Part shown: one piece after another, positions 8,382 to 17,031 of the stretch | How the letters are laid out: each line of letters opens with the position of its first letter | Position numbering within the stretch: the first letter of the stretch is position 1 | Position numbers and translations under genes: made by a program | NCBI RefSeq assembly: GCF_943192995.1 | Contig: NZ_CALPCP010000021.1 | Span: 1 to 64,000, forward strand | Source of the DNA: Flintibacter muris | Lineage (GTDB): Bacteria; Bacillota; Clostridia; Oscillospirales; Oscillospiraceae | DNA length: 64,000 nt | Direction of reading: 5' to 3' | The notes under the pieces: generated by a model | Database searches by the model: none | What the model was told of the DNA's origin: nothing | Seen by the model: only the letters and a program-made list of their open reading frames with translations

Positions 8382-8623
8382 GGGGGATTTTGACAGAAAA
8401 ATAGTTGACAAAAGCAACTGAATGGGGTGGACTGTCATTGACAAAGACAGGCTGCGGGAGACGGCCATGACCTTTTGCCGGGAGAAGGGCCGCACAGATT
8501 AAAGCCGGCGCGCCATCTTTACGGCAGGCACGGCTTTTCCATGACGGAGACAAAGCCGAATGAGGAGTGGGCGGACTACCCGCTTTTGGAGGAAAATGGG
8601 AGTACCACAGCGCCTGATTCCGC

Positions 8624-8676
8624 AAAAGAGCCCCAACCCGGACCCCATATCAACGGGGCGCCGGGCTGGGGTTTTG
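8624..8676. terminator. Rho-independent terminator downstream of divIVA
   Basis: CCCCAACCCGG (8631-8641) pairs with CCGGGCTGGGG (8661-8671), with one mismatch-like G-T pair and a further CCCC/GGGG pair inside. The minus strand continues into CTCTTTTGC, and the plus strand has a GTTTTG tract. Confidence 0.65.
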
Positions 8677-8696
8677 TTGTATTTTTGGCGGGAGGG

Positions 8697-9476
8697 TCAA
8701 GTAATCTCATAGTCTCGGCCAAATTTCAGCTCGCCAAAATTGATGCGGCTGCCGGAAGGGGGGCGGCGGGGGCCGTCATCCTCGTCGTAGTCCTCCTCCC
8801 CGTCGGGGGGGAACTCCTCATCCGGGGGAAAGCCGTCGTCCATAGGTTCACCGGCGGGGAACTCGGCGGTGTCGGAGAGATCCCGGGTGTCCTCCCCGGC
8901 CGCCTTGGAGCGCAAATTTTCAGCGGTGGCGGCCTCCATGGCCTGGGCCAGCAGACGCTGGACATTGTCGTCAATCTCGTCGGCCTTCTCCTGCACCGGG
9001 TCTATGGCGGGCTTGACCTCGGGGGGGCAGAGGTCCTCCAGCCGGGACAGGTACTCCGCCTCCTGGGCATGGAGCTGACGCACCTTTTCCACAAAGGCAG
9101 CGGTCTCCTCCTGGGCCTTTTTCAGGCGGTACTCCTCGGTTTCCAGCTCACGGGCCAGCTCCTCCCTGCGGGCGACGGCGTCCTTCTCCGTCTGAGCCAG
9201 CATCCGGTCCTTTTTCTGCTCGGCCTCCTTCACCAGGTCGTCCGCCATCCGCTGGGCGGCCAGCAGAGCCTTGCGCATGGCCTCCTCGGTGGAACGGTAC
9301 TCCTCCACCTTGTCCACCAGCACCTTCATCTTGTTTTTCAGCACCGCGTTCTCGTTATAAAGCGCGGAGTAGTCCCCGGTGAGGATGTCCAGAAATTCAT
9401 CCACCTGGGCCATGTTATAGCCGCCGAAGGACGCCTTCTGAAAGGCGCGCTCGGATACCTCCTGTGGTGTGAGCAT
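8697..9476 (-). CDS. divIVA: DivIVA-domain cell division protein
   Basis: Membrane-curvature-sensing coiled-coil protein that marks division sites and poles. The N-terminal lipid-binding segment is clear: LTPQEVSERAFQKASFGGYNMAQVDEF is the DivIVA signature in shortened form here (LTPQ..., GGY, QVDEFLD). A long coiled coil covers about residues 30-165. The C-terminal ~90 residues are acidic and Pro-rich, ending in DEDDGPRRPPSG, and are likely disordered. Total 259 aa. The start follows AGGAGGG. It lies at the 3' end of the minus-strand division cluster with sepF and the YggS-type gene, the usual Firmicute neighbourhood. Confidence 0.93.
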   Translation of the reverse strand: MLTPQEVSERAFQKASFGGYNMAQVDEFLDILTGDYSALYNENAVLKNKMKVLVDKVEEYRSTEEAMRKALLAAQRMADDLVKEAEQKKDRMLAQTEKDAVARREELARELETEEYRLKKAQEETAAFVEKVRQLHAQEAEYLSRLEDLCPPEVKPAIDPVQEKADEIDDNVQRLLAQAMEAATAENLRSKAAGEDTRDLSDTAEFPAGEPMDDGFPPDEEFPPDGEEDYDEDDGPRRPPSGSRINFGELKFGRDYEIT

Positions 9477-9503
9477 AGTTGTCCCTCCTGCTCGTTTTAT
9501 AGT

Positions 9504-10445
9504 CTAATCCCACTCAAAATACTGCTCCAGCACAACAACCTCCCCGTTCTCCCAGGTTATAGTGGTGACCAGCGCCCCCATGCCGTCCGCGTGGGCAGAG
9601 CCCCACACGTACTGCCATAGGGTAACGCCCTCCCCAGCCTGCTCCGCATGGTAAAAGCCATCGATATTCCCGGGGGCCACGGGCCATTCCAGTACGCCAT
9701 CCTCATTGTAGATGGGCTCAAAGGTGTAGTCGTGGCCGTGCTCCCGGTTGCGCTCCTCCTGCTTTTCCAGCCACTCCATCAGGTCCAGGGTTTCGGTATA
9801 TCCCGTCTCCAAAACGGTGAGCTGAGCGAGCATTGTCTCTTCATCCAGGGTGGCCTCAATGTGATATCCGCACTCCGGGATGGGCAGAAAAACTGGTTTC
9901 CCGCTCTGAAAGGCGGTGGCGTACACATCAATCCCGCCCGCCCCGCCCTGGGACATGTTGTCAAAGGCCAAAATCAAAACAGGTTGGCCCCTTTGGCCCT
10001 CTGCCCAAAAGGAAACGCTGTAATCGCCGTCCAGGGGGAAATATTGGGGGTAGAGGAGCTTTCCGTCGTTGCTGTCCCGGCCAAGGGGGAGCTCATAGAC
10101 GGTATCCTCCACCGTCACCAGCAGAGTATAGGGGTGAAGGCCGTTGGCGCTTTCAAACAACTTGTCGGGCTCGACTTCATTGCCGAAGTAGGCCTTTTCC
10201 GCCCGCAGCTGCACCAGCTCGTCCACGCCGTCTCCATCCATGTCAACGGACCAGCTCTCCACCACCATGGGGTAGGGGGAGGCGGGGTCGTCCACAAAGC
10301 CCTCCGCCAGCTTGTCCGCCGCCGGTTCGGCGGCAGAGACAGAGGGCTGCTGAGGCAGGGACTGGTCCGGCTGAACAGCGGTCTCCCCGGCGGCGCACCC
10401 GGCCAGCAGGGCGGCAAGAAGAAGGGGAAGGGTTCTCTTTCTCAT
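9504..10445 (-). CDS. Lipoprotein with an FG-GAP-like calcium-binding motif
   Basis: 313 aa. A signal peptide ends in the lipobox LLAGC (about residues 13-17), so the protein should be anchored outside the cell membrane by a lipidated Cys. The mature chain begins with a Gln/Ser/Pro-rich spacer. DMDGDGVDELVQL then resembles the calcium-binding loop of FG-GAP/VCBS repeats. The rest is Trp- and acid-rich with no recognised enzyme motif. The ATG at 10445 follows GGAG; an ATG four codons upstream overlaps that site. It lies between divIVA and sepF, so a link to division or envelope sensing is possible but not shown. Confidence 0.75.
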   Translation of the reverse strand: MRKRTLPLLLAALLAGCAAGETAVQPDQSLPQQPSVSAAEPAADKLAEGFVDDPASPYPMVVESWSVDMDGDGVDELVQLRAEKAYFGNEVEPDKLFESANGLHPYTLLVTVEDTVYELPLGRDSNDGKLLYPQYFPLDGDYSVSFWAEGQRGQPVLILAFDNMSQGGAGGIDVYATAFQSGKPVFLPIPECGYHIEATLDEETMLAQLTVLETGYTETLDLMEWLEKQEERNREHGHDYTFEPIYNEDGVLEWPVAPGNIDGFYHAEQAGEGVTLWQYVWGSAHADGMGALVTTITWENGEVVVLEQYFEWD

Positions 10446-10571
10446 AGAACACTCCATTTTGTGCAGGGGGCGGACCTTGGCCGCCTGTGGACCTTTCGGG
10501 ATAGTGTTCCTGCGGGCGGCAAAAGGCCGACCCTACAGGGAAATGTACATTACAAAATGAGATATACTTCT
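10446..10571. repeat. R4-like hairpins between sepF and the lipoprotein gene
   Basis: Two GC-rich inverted segments, GGGGGCGGACCTTGGCCGCC and GCGGGCGGCAAAAGGCCGACC, are related to the R4 family. Nothing else is visible in this gap. Confidence 0.5.
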
Positions 10572-11069
10572 TTAAAAATACAGTCCGTTATTCTCCAGCT
10601 CGTCAATCAGGTCCCCCAGGATGTCCACGTTGTAGGGGGTGATGATGTAGGTGGAGATGGCCACCTTCTTGATTTTGCCCTCCTGGGCGTAGGACACACC
10701 GGCCAGAAAGTCCAGCAGGCGGCGGGCGATCTCGCCGTTGGTGGACTCCAGGTTGAGCACCACGGTGCGTTTCTCCCGCAGGTGGTCGGCGATGGAGGAT
10801 GCGTCCTCAAACCGCTCGGGCTTGACCAGCACCACCTGAAGCTGGGTGGCCGCCCGGATGTTGACCACCTTGTTGGCCCGGCGCTCATCCTCAACGGGAG
10901 GGGGGCTGTAGCTGCTGTAGCCGCCCCCGTAGCCGCTGTCCCGGGGAGCGCGCTCTACCCGCTCACGGCGCTCTACCGGACGGGGGGAGACGTCAAAGTC
11001 ATCATAATCGTCTTCATCCTCGTCCTCGTAGGGATGAGCCAGCCGCTTAAACTCGTCAAAAATTCCCAT
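10572..11069 (-). CDS. sepF: Cell division protein SepF
   Basis: Anchors the FtsZ ring to the membrane and helps septum assembly. The N-terminus (MGIFDEFKRL) is the amphipathic membrane-binding helix. A disordered acidic and Arg/Ser/Tyr-rich linker follows (about 12-60), then the conserved SepF core (about 65-160), including VVLNLESTNGEIARRLLDFLAG in shortened form (LNLE, RRLLDFL, GV). The length of 165 aa is normal. The start follows AGAGGATC. It is preceded in the operon by a YggS-type gene, the conserved Firmicute order. Confidence 0.95.
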   Translation of the reverse strand: MGIFDEFKRLAHPYEDEDEDDYDDFDVSPRPVERRERVERAPRDSGYGGGYSSYSPPPVEDERRANKVVNIRAATQLQVVLVKPERFEDASSIADHLREKRTVVLNLESTNGEIARRLLDFLAGVSYAQEGKIKKVAISTYIITPYNVDILGDLIDELENNGLYF

Positions 11070-11118
11070 TCGTAGATCCTCTTTTCTCCAAATAAATGAA
11101 ACATGGGCAGATAGCCGC

Positions 11119-11832
11119 TCAGTGGGCGGAACCCGCTAAAGGGGGGCGGGGTCCGAAGAGGGCAGTGCCCACCCGAACCAGGGTGGCACCCTCGGCGATG
11201 GCGTCCTCATAGTCGCCGCTCATGCCCATAGACAGGCAGTCCACAATAGTATGATTATCCGACATTTTCCCAATTATGTCAACAAGAAAATGGCGCATTT
11301 GGGCAAAATATTTTCGGTTCTCCCCCGAAACCGTTGAAACAGGCGGGATTGCCATCAATCCCCGCAGGCGGACGTGGGGGCAGCCGAGGGCGGCCTTAGC
11401 CAGGGTTGGCAGATTTTCAGGCAGCACGCCCCCCTTGCTCTCCTCCCGGGCCACGTTTACCTCCAGGAGGATGTCCTGCACAATGTCCAGCTTTTGGGCC
11501 TGTCCGTCAATGGCCCGGAGCAGCCGCTCCGAGTCCACCGAGTGGATCAGCGCCACCCTGCCCACCACCTGCTTGACCTTGTTGGTCTGGAGGTGTCCAA
11601 TGAAGTGGACCTCCGCCCCGGCGTAGGCGTCCGACTCCAGGTGGGCGGCCAGCTCCTGCACCCGGTTCTCGCCGCATACCCGAATGCCGGCGGCGATGGC
11701 AGCGCGGATGGCGTCGTCCGTCTGCACCTTGGTGGCGGCGCAGAGGGAGACGGATGCGGGGTCCCGCCCGGCGGCAATGGCGGCGGCGGATATCTTTTCC
11801 TGTACGGCTTTTACATTTTGGGTCAGATCCAT
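11119..11832 (-). CDS. ylmE: YggS/YlmE-family pyridoxal phosphate homeostasis protein
   Basis: Binds pyridoxal phosphate and is thought to buffer vitamin B6 and amino-acid pools; the family has no proven catalytic activity. The 237 aa chain is a single TIM-barrel domain. The PLP lysine lies in CAATKVQ (near residue 35). GENRVQEL, FIGHLQTNK, IHSVDS and LSMGMSGDYEDAI are all family signatures. The start follows AGAAGGAATTCC. It sits directly upstream of sepF, as in many Gram-positive bacteria. Confidence 0.94.
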   Translation of the reverse strand: MDLTQNVKAVQEKISAAAIAAGRDPASVSLCAATKVQTDDAIRAAIAAGIRVCGENRVQELAAHLESDAYAGAEVHFIGHLQTNKVKQVVGRVALIHSVDSERLLRAIDGQAQKLDIVQDILLEVNVAREESKGGVLPENLPTLAKAALGCPHVRLRGLMAIPPVSTVSGENRKYFAQMRHFLVDIIGKMSDNHTIVDCLSMGMSGDYEDAIAEGATLVRVGTALFGPRPPLAGSAH

Positions 11833-11879
11833 AGGAATTCCTTCTCTCTCTATCGAAATGGGGGCGGGAGCCCCGCCCC

Positions 11880-13151
11880 TTATCTTGCCTCCAGCAGCAG
11901 TCCGTCCTGGAGGCCGGTGGCCTGGGTGATGATGGTGTCCCCGTCCCGCAGCACCTTGCGGCCGGTGCCCACGGGGTGGACCACGTAGTAGTCTGAGCCC
12001 TCGTGGACAATGGACACCTCCCGCATCTCGCTGCGGCCGTTGATAAAGGCGTAGACCACCAGCCGGTTGGTGGAAACAGTCTCCCCCGTCTCCTGATTTT
12101 CCTGCTGCTCCTCGATCAGGTGGAGGGCCTCCTTGGGGATGCGCAGGCCGGACCAGCTCTCAAAGATGAGCTCCACGGTCTGGTGGCGCAGCAGGGTGGT
12201 GAGGGTGAGGTAGCGGTTGGAGGAGAAGACCACTAGGGTCTTGCCCTCCTCGGTGGGGCCAATGCGGTCCACATTCATGTCCACGTCCCGGTTCAGCTCG
12301 CCGGAAAAGCGGAGTGTGGCGGTGTCCCCCTCGTCCAGCCGTTCTGCCGCCTCCTGGGGCAGGTTGGCGGCAAAATACCAGGTGTCGGAGGTAATCAGCT
12401 TGCCCATGGAGCCGCCGTCCTCTCCGGCGGGGTTGTCAATGAGCTCCTGGAGGGAGGAGGGGGTAAGCTGGTAGACGCTCTCCGGGGTGAGCCGGGACTC
12501 ATAGCCGTCCACCAGACTGGAGAACACCCCCGGCACCGGGGCGGTGACCCGGGTGGTGGCCCAGGCGGACTGGCGGGTGAGGAGATCCAGGTCTGCCCGG
12601 AGCTGGCGCAGCCGGGCGGACAGGTCGGCGGAGGTCAGGCCGTCGCCATAGGTGTAGCCCCGCTTGAGCACGCTGCTTTTAACCCCCATCACCTGGGTGC
12701 GCAGCTGGGTAAAGTCCCCCTGAGCATAGGAGGAGCGCAGCTCCACCACCGCCTGGAGGATGTCCTCGTCCAGCCGGGCGGCGGACTCCAGGCTGCCGGA
12801 CTGGGCAATGGCCTCCTCCAGCAGCTGGATGTCCATCTCCATCTCCTCAATCTGGGCCTGGCTGGCCTGGGCGGCGCTGTTCTGGTAGACAAGGGCCACC
12901 TGCTGGCCCTTGCCCACCTTTTCTCCCTCCGCCCGGGTAATCTCCAGGATGCCGTTCTGGGTGGGGAGGAGCAGGGCGTCCCGCACCACCAGGCCGTCGG
13001 CGGCCACGCCGTCATTGGCGGTGTAGGCGTAGACCCGGGTGGTGCGGTAGGGCTCGCTGAGGGCGTTGAACACATAGTAGGCAAAGTACAAGGTCACAGC
13101 GGCGGCCATGGCCAGGATGACAAAGGTAATCATGGATTTTCCTTGCTTCAT
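11880..13151 (-). CDS. HlyD-like membrane-anchored protein in the division cluster
   Basis: 423 aa. One N-terminal transmembrane helix (about residues 8-27) anchors an extracellular chain with HlyD/RND-adaptor features: a first biotinyl-lipoyl-like strand region (ENG-type NGILEITRAEGEKVGKGQ), a coiled-coil hairpin (about 90-185) and beta-rich segments after it. No ABC or RND transporter gene is nearby, so it may not be part of an export pump. Similar orphan HlyD-like proteins occur next to sepF in Clostridia, from memory. The start follows AAAGAGAG. It lies between hfq and the YggS-type gene, same strand. Confidence 0.75.
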   Translation of the reverse strand: MKQGKSMITFVILAMAAAVTLYFAYYVFNALSEPYRTTRVYAYTANDGVAADGLVVRDALLLPTQNGILEITRAEGEKVGKGQQVALVYQNSAAQASQAQIEEMEMDIQLLEEAIAQSGSLESAARLDEDILQAVVELRSSYAQGDFTQLRTQVMGVKSSVLKRGYTYGDGLTSADLSARLRQLRADLDLLTRQSAWATTRVTAPVPGVFSSLVDGYESRLTPESVYQLTPSSLQELIDNPAGEDGGSMGKLITSDTWYFAANLPQEAAERLDEGDTATLRFSGELNRDVDMNVDRIGPTEEGKTLVVFSSNRYLTLTTLLRHQTVELIFESWSGLRIPKEALHLIEEQQENQETGETVSTNRLVVYAFINGRSEMREVSIVHEGSDYYVVHPVGTGRKVLRDGDTIITQATGLQDGLLLEAR

Positions 13152-13175
13152 AGGATTCTCTCTTTCTGTGCATAA

Positions 13176-13265
13176 TCCAAGGCTCCCTCTTGAGGAGCTG
13201 TCAGCTTCCTGTAAAAACTCCCTCCGTCACAGCTTCACCGTGCCGTCTCCCTCAGAGAGGGAGGC
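13176..13265. repeat. R5 repeat between hfq and the HlyD-like gene
   Basis: A GGCTCCCTCTTGAGGAG hairpin and a second arm ending in CCCTCAGAGAGGGAGGC flank a GTCACAGCTTCACCGTG core. It is related to copies at 23095-23155 and 35399-35428. Confidence 0.6.
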
Positions 13266-13268
13266 TGT

Positions 13269-13502
13269 TCATTCTCCCTCCCCCTCTGTCAGCGGCAGGG
13301 GGCGCTCCGGGACAATGGTGGAGATAGCGTGCTTATAGATGACCTGCTGCTTGCCCTCGCTGGTGAGGACAACGGTAAATGCGTCAAAGCCGGTGATATA
13401 GCCCCGCATCTGAAAGCCGTTCATCAAAAACATGGTAACTTGCCGCCGCTCCCGGCGGGCCTGGGTGAGGAAAATGTCCTGGAGGTTGTTGGTTTTCTGC
13501 AT
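13269..13502 (-). CDS. hfq: RNA chaperone Hfq
   Basis: Hexameric Sm-like RNA-binding protein that helps small RNAs act on mRNAs. The 77 aa chain has the Sm1 motif ([18 protein letters not shown], shortened: [15 protein letters not shown]) and the Sm2 motif YKHAISTI. The ATG at 13502 follows AAGGAG; an ATG at 13538 has no such site. Downstream of miaA, as in most bacteria. Confidence 0.96.
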   Translation of the reverse strand: MQKTNNLQDIFLTQARRERRQVTMFLMNGFQMRGYITGFDAFTVVLTSEGKQQVIYKHAISTIVPERPLPLTEGEGE

Positions 13503-13565
13503 ATGTAGCACTCCTTTTTTATTTAAGAGCGGGGCCAAAGACCTGTCCGCCCTTGAGTGCCACTA

Positions 13566-14507
13566 TCATATACCAATTTCTTCCAGATATGCTGTCGAAC
13601 GGTGTAGGACGTCCGCAAAATTTGGTTCAGCGCCCCACAAAAGGGGTTTGGCCTGCCTGTTGCGCCTGAACCAGGTGAGCTGGCGCTTGGCATACTGCCG
13701 GGAGTGCAGCTTTATCTGGTCGGCGGCGTCCGCCGCCGCCGCGTCTCCGGAGATAACCGGAACCATCTCCTTGTAGCCAATGGCCTGCATGGCGGTACAC
13801 CGCGCCGGAACGCCGCTGTTCAGCAGGGCCCGCACCTCCTCCACCAGACCAGCCGCCATCATCCGGTCCACCCGCCGGTCAATCCGCCGCCACATATCCT
13901 CCCGGCGCTGAAAGTCCAGGTTGAGGGTGAGGGCGGTATACCGGGGCGGGAGGGCGAGGGTCTCCCTGTTGTGCTGGGTGATGGTCTTTCCTGTGGACAG
14001 CCACACCTCCAAGGCCCGGACAATCCGCTTGCCGTCGTTGGGGTGGAGCCGGGCGGCGGACTCCGGGTCGGCCTGAGCCAGCTGGTTCAGCAGGGCCCGC
14101 CCCCCCTCTTGGGCGTACCGCTCCTCCAGCTCCCCGCGCAGGGGGCTCTCCTCCTCAAAGGCGGCGAAGGTCCGCCCGGAGAGGAGGGAGTCGATATACA
14201 GCCCCGTCCCCCCGGCCAGAATGGGCAGCCTGCCCCGGGCCAGAATGCCGTCCACACAGCGGGAGGCCATGTCCACATACCGGGCCACGGAGAAGTCCTC
14301 CCACGGGTCGGCCACGTCGATCATGTGGTGGGGGATGTTCCCCATCTCCTCCGCTGTGGGCTTGGCGGTTCCTATGTCCATGCGGCGGTATATCTGCATG
14401 GAGTCGGCGGATACCACCTCGCCGCTGTACCGCTTGGCCAGCTCCACCGCCAGCCAGGTTTTCCCTGAGGCAGTGGGGCCGGTGATAACTAAAATTTTGG
14501 TGGGCAC
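13566..14507 (-). CDS. miaA: tRNA dimethylallyltransferase MiaA
   Basis: Transfers an isopentenyl group to A37 of tRNAs that read UNN codons; MiaB, encoded in the same cluster, then adds the methylthio group. The 313 aa chain starts with a P-loop GPTASGKT (about 10-17), followed by SADSMQIYRRMDIGTAKP and HHMIDVADP (family motifs), GGTGLYI, and the C-terminal QYAKRQLTWFR. The ATG follows GGAGGTGATACC. It lies between the small membrane gene and hfq. Confidence 0.97.
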   Translation of the reverse strand: MPTKILVITGPTASGKTWLAVELAKRYSGEVVSADSMQIYRRMDIGTAKPTAEEMGNIPHHMIDVADPWEDFSVARYVDMASRCVDGILARGRLPILAGGTGLYIDSLLSGRTFAAFEEESPLRGELEERYAQEGGRALLNQLAQADPESAARLHPNDGKRIVRALEVWLSTGKTITQHNRETLALPPRYTALTLNLDFQRREDMWRRIDRRVDRMMAAGLVEEVRALLNSGVPARCTAMQAIGYKEMVPVISGDAAAADAADQIKLHSRQYAKRQLTWFRRNRQAKPLLWGAEPNFADVLHRSTAYLEEIGI

Positions 14508-14645
14508 GGTATCACCTCCAATGCTTCTGCCCTTTTACCCTCCGTGTTGATAAAGGCTTATAAACTTTTTTCGTCAAAATGACTGAATGGACAGTTGATC
14601 ATACTGAGCTATTGCCAGATAAACTGAAATTTCAGATTTGGATGT

Positions 14646-14834
14646 TTATGCTAAGATACTTACAACAATAGCAAACGTACAAACTAACAATACTCCCACA
14701 CCAAACACGACTATCACTTTCTTTGCCTTTTTATCTCCGTTAACAGCCGTATCTATTCTATCAGCCAATAACACACACACGATAGATGCTATCATTAACG
14801 GCACAGAAATTAACAACACAGAAATGTTTACCAT
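14646..14834 (-). CDS. Small two-helix membrane protein
   Basis: 62 aa, no family recognised. Two hydrophobic helices (about 3-21 and 41-60) are joined by a short charged loop (DRIDTAVNGDKKAKK). A strong site, GGGAGG, lies just before the ATG at 14834, which supports it as a real gene; an ATG at 14858 is less likely. It is more AT-rich than its neighbours miaA and mutL, so it may be a later insertion. Confidence 0.55.
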   Translation of the reverse strand: MVNISVLLISVPLMIASIVCVLLADRIDTAVNGDKKAKKVIVVFGVGVLLVCTFAIVVSILA

Positions 14835-14952
14835 ACTTTTCCTCCCAACAACCTCCAATTATTGTCAGTGTCCGGCTCCATCAATACAAAAGGCAAAGGG
14901 GACAATGCTTCTGCGGGGTTCCGTCTGGGGGGCCGGCTGATGCTGGAGGCCC

Positions 14953-16965
14953 TCACGCCCGTTTAAACTGCTTTTCCAGCTCTTTTTTGGTCAGCTCAAT
15001 GGCCACCGGCCTGCCGTGGGGGCAGTATTTTACCTGTCCGGACATGACGGCCCCGGCCACCCGTTCCAGCTCCTGGGGGGCGCTGTGCCAGCCCCCCTTG
15101 ATGGCTGCCTTACAGGCCATGGTGTGGAGCAGATGGTCCCTTGCGGCGGCGGGGTCGGCGGAGCCTGCCGCCAGCAGCTTTTGGGACAGCTCCTCCAGGG
15201 CGGCAGGGATGTCCCCGGCGTCCACATCAAAGGGGGCCTGACGCACCGCCAGGTCGGTCCCCAGCTCGTCAGCCTCAAAGCCAAACTCCTCCAGCAGCTC
15301 CCGGTGGGCCAGCAGGACCTCCCGCTGCTGGGGGGCCAGCCGGCAAATCACCGGGGCGAGCAGGGTCTGGGCCATGGGATCGTAGCCCTCCGCCTTCATC
15401 CGGTCAAAGTTCATCCGCTCGTGGGCGGCGTGCTTGTCAATAAAATAGACCGTCTCCCCCCGCTCCACAATGATGTAGGTGTTGAGCACCTCACCGGCCA
15501 CCCGCCAGTCCGGCTCCTCATGGGGGAGGAGACTCTGCTCCTCCGCCCCGCCCGCAGGCGATAAAGGCTCCTTTTGAAAGGAGCTGTCAGCGGCATGGCC
15601 GCCGACTGAGGATTGTATTTCGCCGTCAGGCGAAATGTGCGTAACGGATAAGTCTTTGGAGACCGGGGTTACTCCGTATATTTCGCTTTGCGACGTGCAA
15701 TCCTCCGCCCCAGCGTGCGCACTGGGGCACCTCCTTTCAAAAGGAGGCTTTGTCCGCTGCGGCGGGGACGAGGAGGCTGGCGGCGTATAGGTGCTGTCAT
15801 GCACCCGCACCACGGCAGAAGCGGGTACCCCCGGCGCCCTTCTTACGGGGGAGCTGTCGCCGCCAACGGCGGTGACTGATGGGGCGCCCTCTATGCGCAG
15901 CTGATATTCCGTCACCGTGCCCTGGCTGCGCACGCCGGGAAGCTGGGTGTTTTTCAGCACCGCCTGGGGGTAGGAGGTGTCCCCCTCCAGGGCGGAGAGG
16001 ACGGCGTGGTACACAGCGGAGAACACCGCCCGCTCGCCGCCGAATTTCACCTCGGTCTTGGCGGGGTGAACGTTTACATCCACAGCGTTGAGCTTTGTCC
16101 GCAAATGGAGGACGCAGCCGGGGAATTTGCCCACCATCTTCTGATTCTTGTAGGCCTCCTCCAAAGCGGCCATCATCAGGGGGGATTTTACCTGGCGGCC
16201 GTTGACAAAGAAGAACTGCCAGCTCCGGCTGGCCCGGCAGCAGGCGGGCATGGACACAAAACCGGTGACGGTCATGTCCTCCCCGCTGGCCTTTACCTCC
16301 CGAAAGCCCAGGGCCAGCTCCCGGCCCAGCACGGCGTAGACGGCGCTTTTCAGCTGGCCGTCCCCAGGGGTAAGCAGCTCCTGCTTGCCGTCCCGGATAA
16401 ACTTTACCGACACCTCCGGGTGGGACAGGGCCACCCGCTGGACCACCGCAAAGACGGCAGCGCCCTCGGCGGCATCTTTTTTCATAAACTTGAGCCGGGC
16501 GGGGGTGTTGAAAAACAGGTCCCGCACCACCATGGTGGTGCCCAGGGGACAGCCCGCCTCCTCCACCACGCCGGGGGCGCCCCCCTCCAGGGAGAGGGAC
16601 GCGCCCAGCTCCCCGTCCGCCGTCCGGGTCAGCACCTCAATCCGGGACACGGCGGCGATGGCGGCCAGGGCTTCCCCCCGAAAGCCCAGGGTGCCGATGG
16701 CCTCCAGGTCGTACTCGGTGCGCAGCTTGCTGGTGGCGTGGCGGAGAAAGGCGGTTTTCAGCTCAGAGGGCGGGATGCCCTTCCCGTCATCGGTCACCCG
16801 GAGAAAGGTCAGCCCGCCGTGGCTGATCTCCACCGCCACCGTGGACGCCCCGGCATCAATGGCGTTTTCCATCAGCTCTTTGGCCACCGAGGCGGGCCGC
16901 TCCACCACCTCCCCGGCGGCGATCAGGTCGGCCACATGAGGGTCTAATACTTGGATGTTTGACAT
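14953..16965 (-). CDS. mutL: DNA mismatch repair protein MutL carrying an in-frame repeat element
   Basis: Couples MutS mismatch recognition to strand removal. 670 aa from the ATG at 16965; longer upstream extension has no family match. The N-terminal GHKL ATPase is intact (ELMENAIDAGAS, DDGKGI, FLRHATSKLR, GFRGEAL). The C-terminal dimerisation and endonuclease domain (about 485-670) has DKHAAHERMNFD, ACKAAIKGG and CPHGRP; the usual DQHA...E...E motif has Lys for Gln and Asp for the last Glu. The linker between the domains contains an R1 repeat (DNA 15546-15767, about residues 400-473), read in frame. Residues KPPFERRCPSAHAGAEDC are the same as those that would be read from the R1 copy at 30.8 kb. 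The insert lies in a region that is usually disordered, so function is probably kept. Confidence 0.95.
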   Translation of the reverse strand: MSNIQVLDPHVADLIAAGEVVERPASVAKELMENAIDAGASTVAVEISHGGLTFLRVTDDGKGIPPSELKTAFLRHATSKLRTEYDLEAIGTLGFRGEALAAIAAVSRIEVLTRTADGELGASLSLEGGAPGVVEEAGCPLGTTMVVRDLFFNTPARLKFMKKDAAEGAAVFAVVQRVALSHPEVSVKFIRDGKQELLTPGDGQLKSAVYAVLGRELALGFREVKASGEDMTVTGFVSMPACCRASRSWQFFFVNGRQVKSPLMMAALEEAYKNQKMVGKFPGCVLHLRTKLNAVDVNVHPAKTEVKFGGERAVFSAVYHAVLSALEGDTSYPQAVLKNTQLPGVRSQGTVTEYQLRIEGAPSVTAVGGDSSPVRRAPGVPASAVVRVHDSTYTPPASSSPPQRTKPPFERRCPSAHAGAEDCTSQSEIYGVTPVSKDLSVTHISPDGEIQSSVGGHAADSSFQKEPLSPAGGAEEQSLLPHEEPDWRVAGEVLNTYIIVERGETVYFIDKHAAHERMNFDRMKAEGYDPMAQTLLAPVICRLAPQQREVLLAHRELLEEFGFEADELGTDLAVRQAPFDVDAGDIPAALEELSQKLLAAGSADPAAARDHLLHTMACKAAIKGGWHSAPQELERVAGAVMSGQVKYCPHGRPVAIELTKKELEKQFKRA
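15546..15767. repeat. R1 repeat element inside the mutL coding sequence
   Basis: About 222 bp with inverted ends (CCGCCCGCAGGCG...GGCTCCTTTTGAAAGGAG against CTCCTTTCAAAAGGAGGC...GCTGCGGCGGGG). Internal parts GAGGATTGTATTTCGCC and CGCCCCAG...GCGCACTGGGGC match the copies at 18073-18285 and 30769-30976. The length is a multiple of three and the mutL frame runs through without a stop. Confidence 0.85.
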
Positions 16966-17005
16966 AGATGTGCTCGCTTTCTTTATGATAGGCCCTGCGC
17001 TGTCT

Positions 17006-17031
17006 GCGGGCGGCCACAGGCCGCCCCTACA
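17006..17031. repeat. R4 hairpin upstream of mutL
   Basis: GCGGGCGGCC ACA GGCCGCCCC hairpin, lying between the DUF3592-like gene and the mutL start. Confidence 0.55.

Noticed and set aside
11880-13151. Export pump with the HlyD-like protein
   Set aside because: No ABC or RND transporter or outer membrane gene is adjacent; the gene sits among division and RNA genes.
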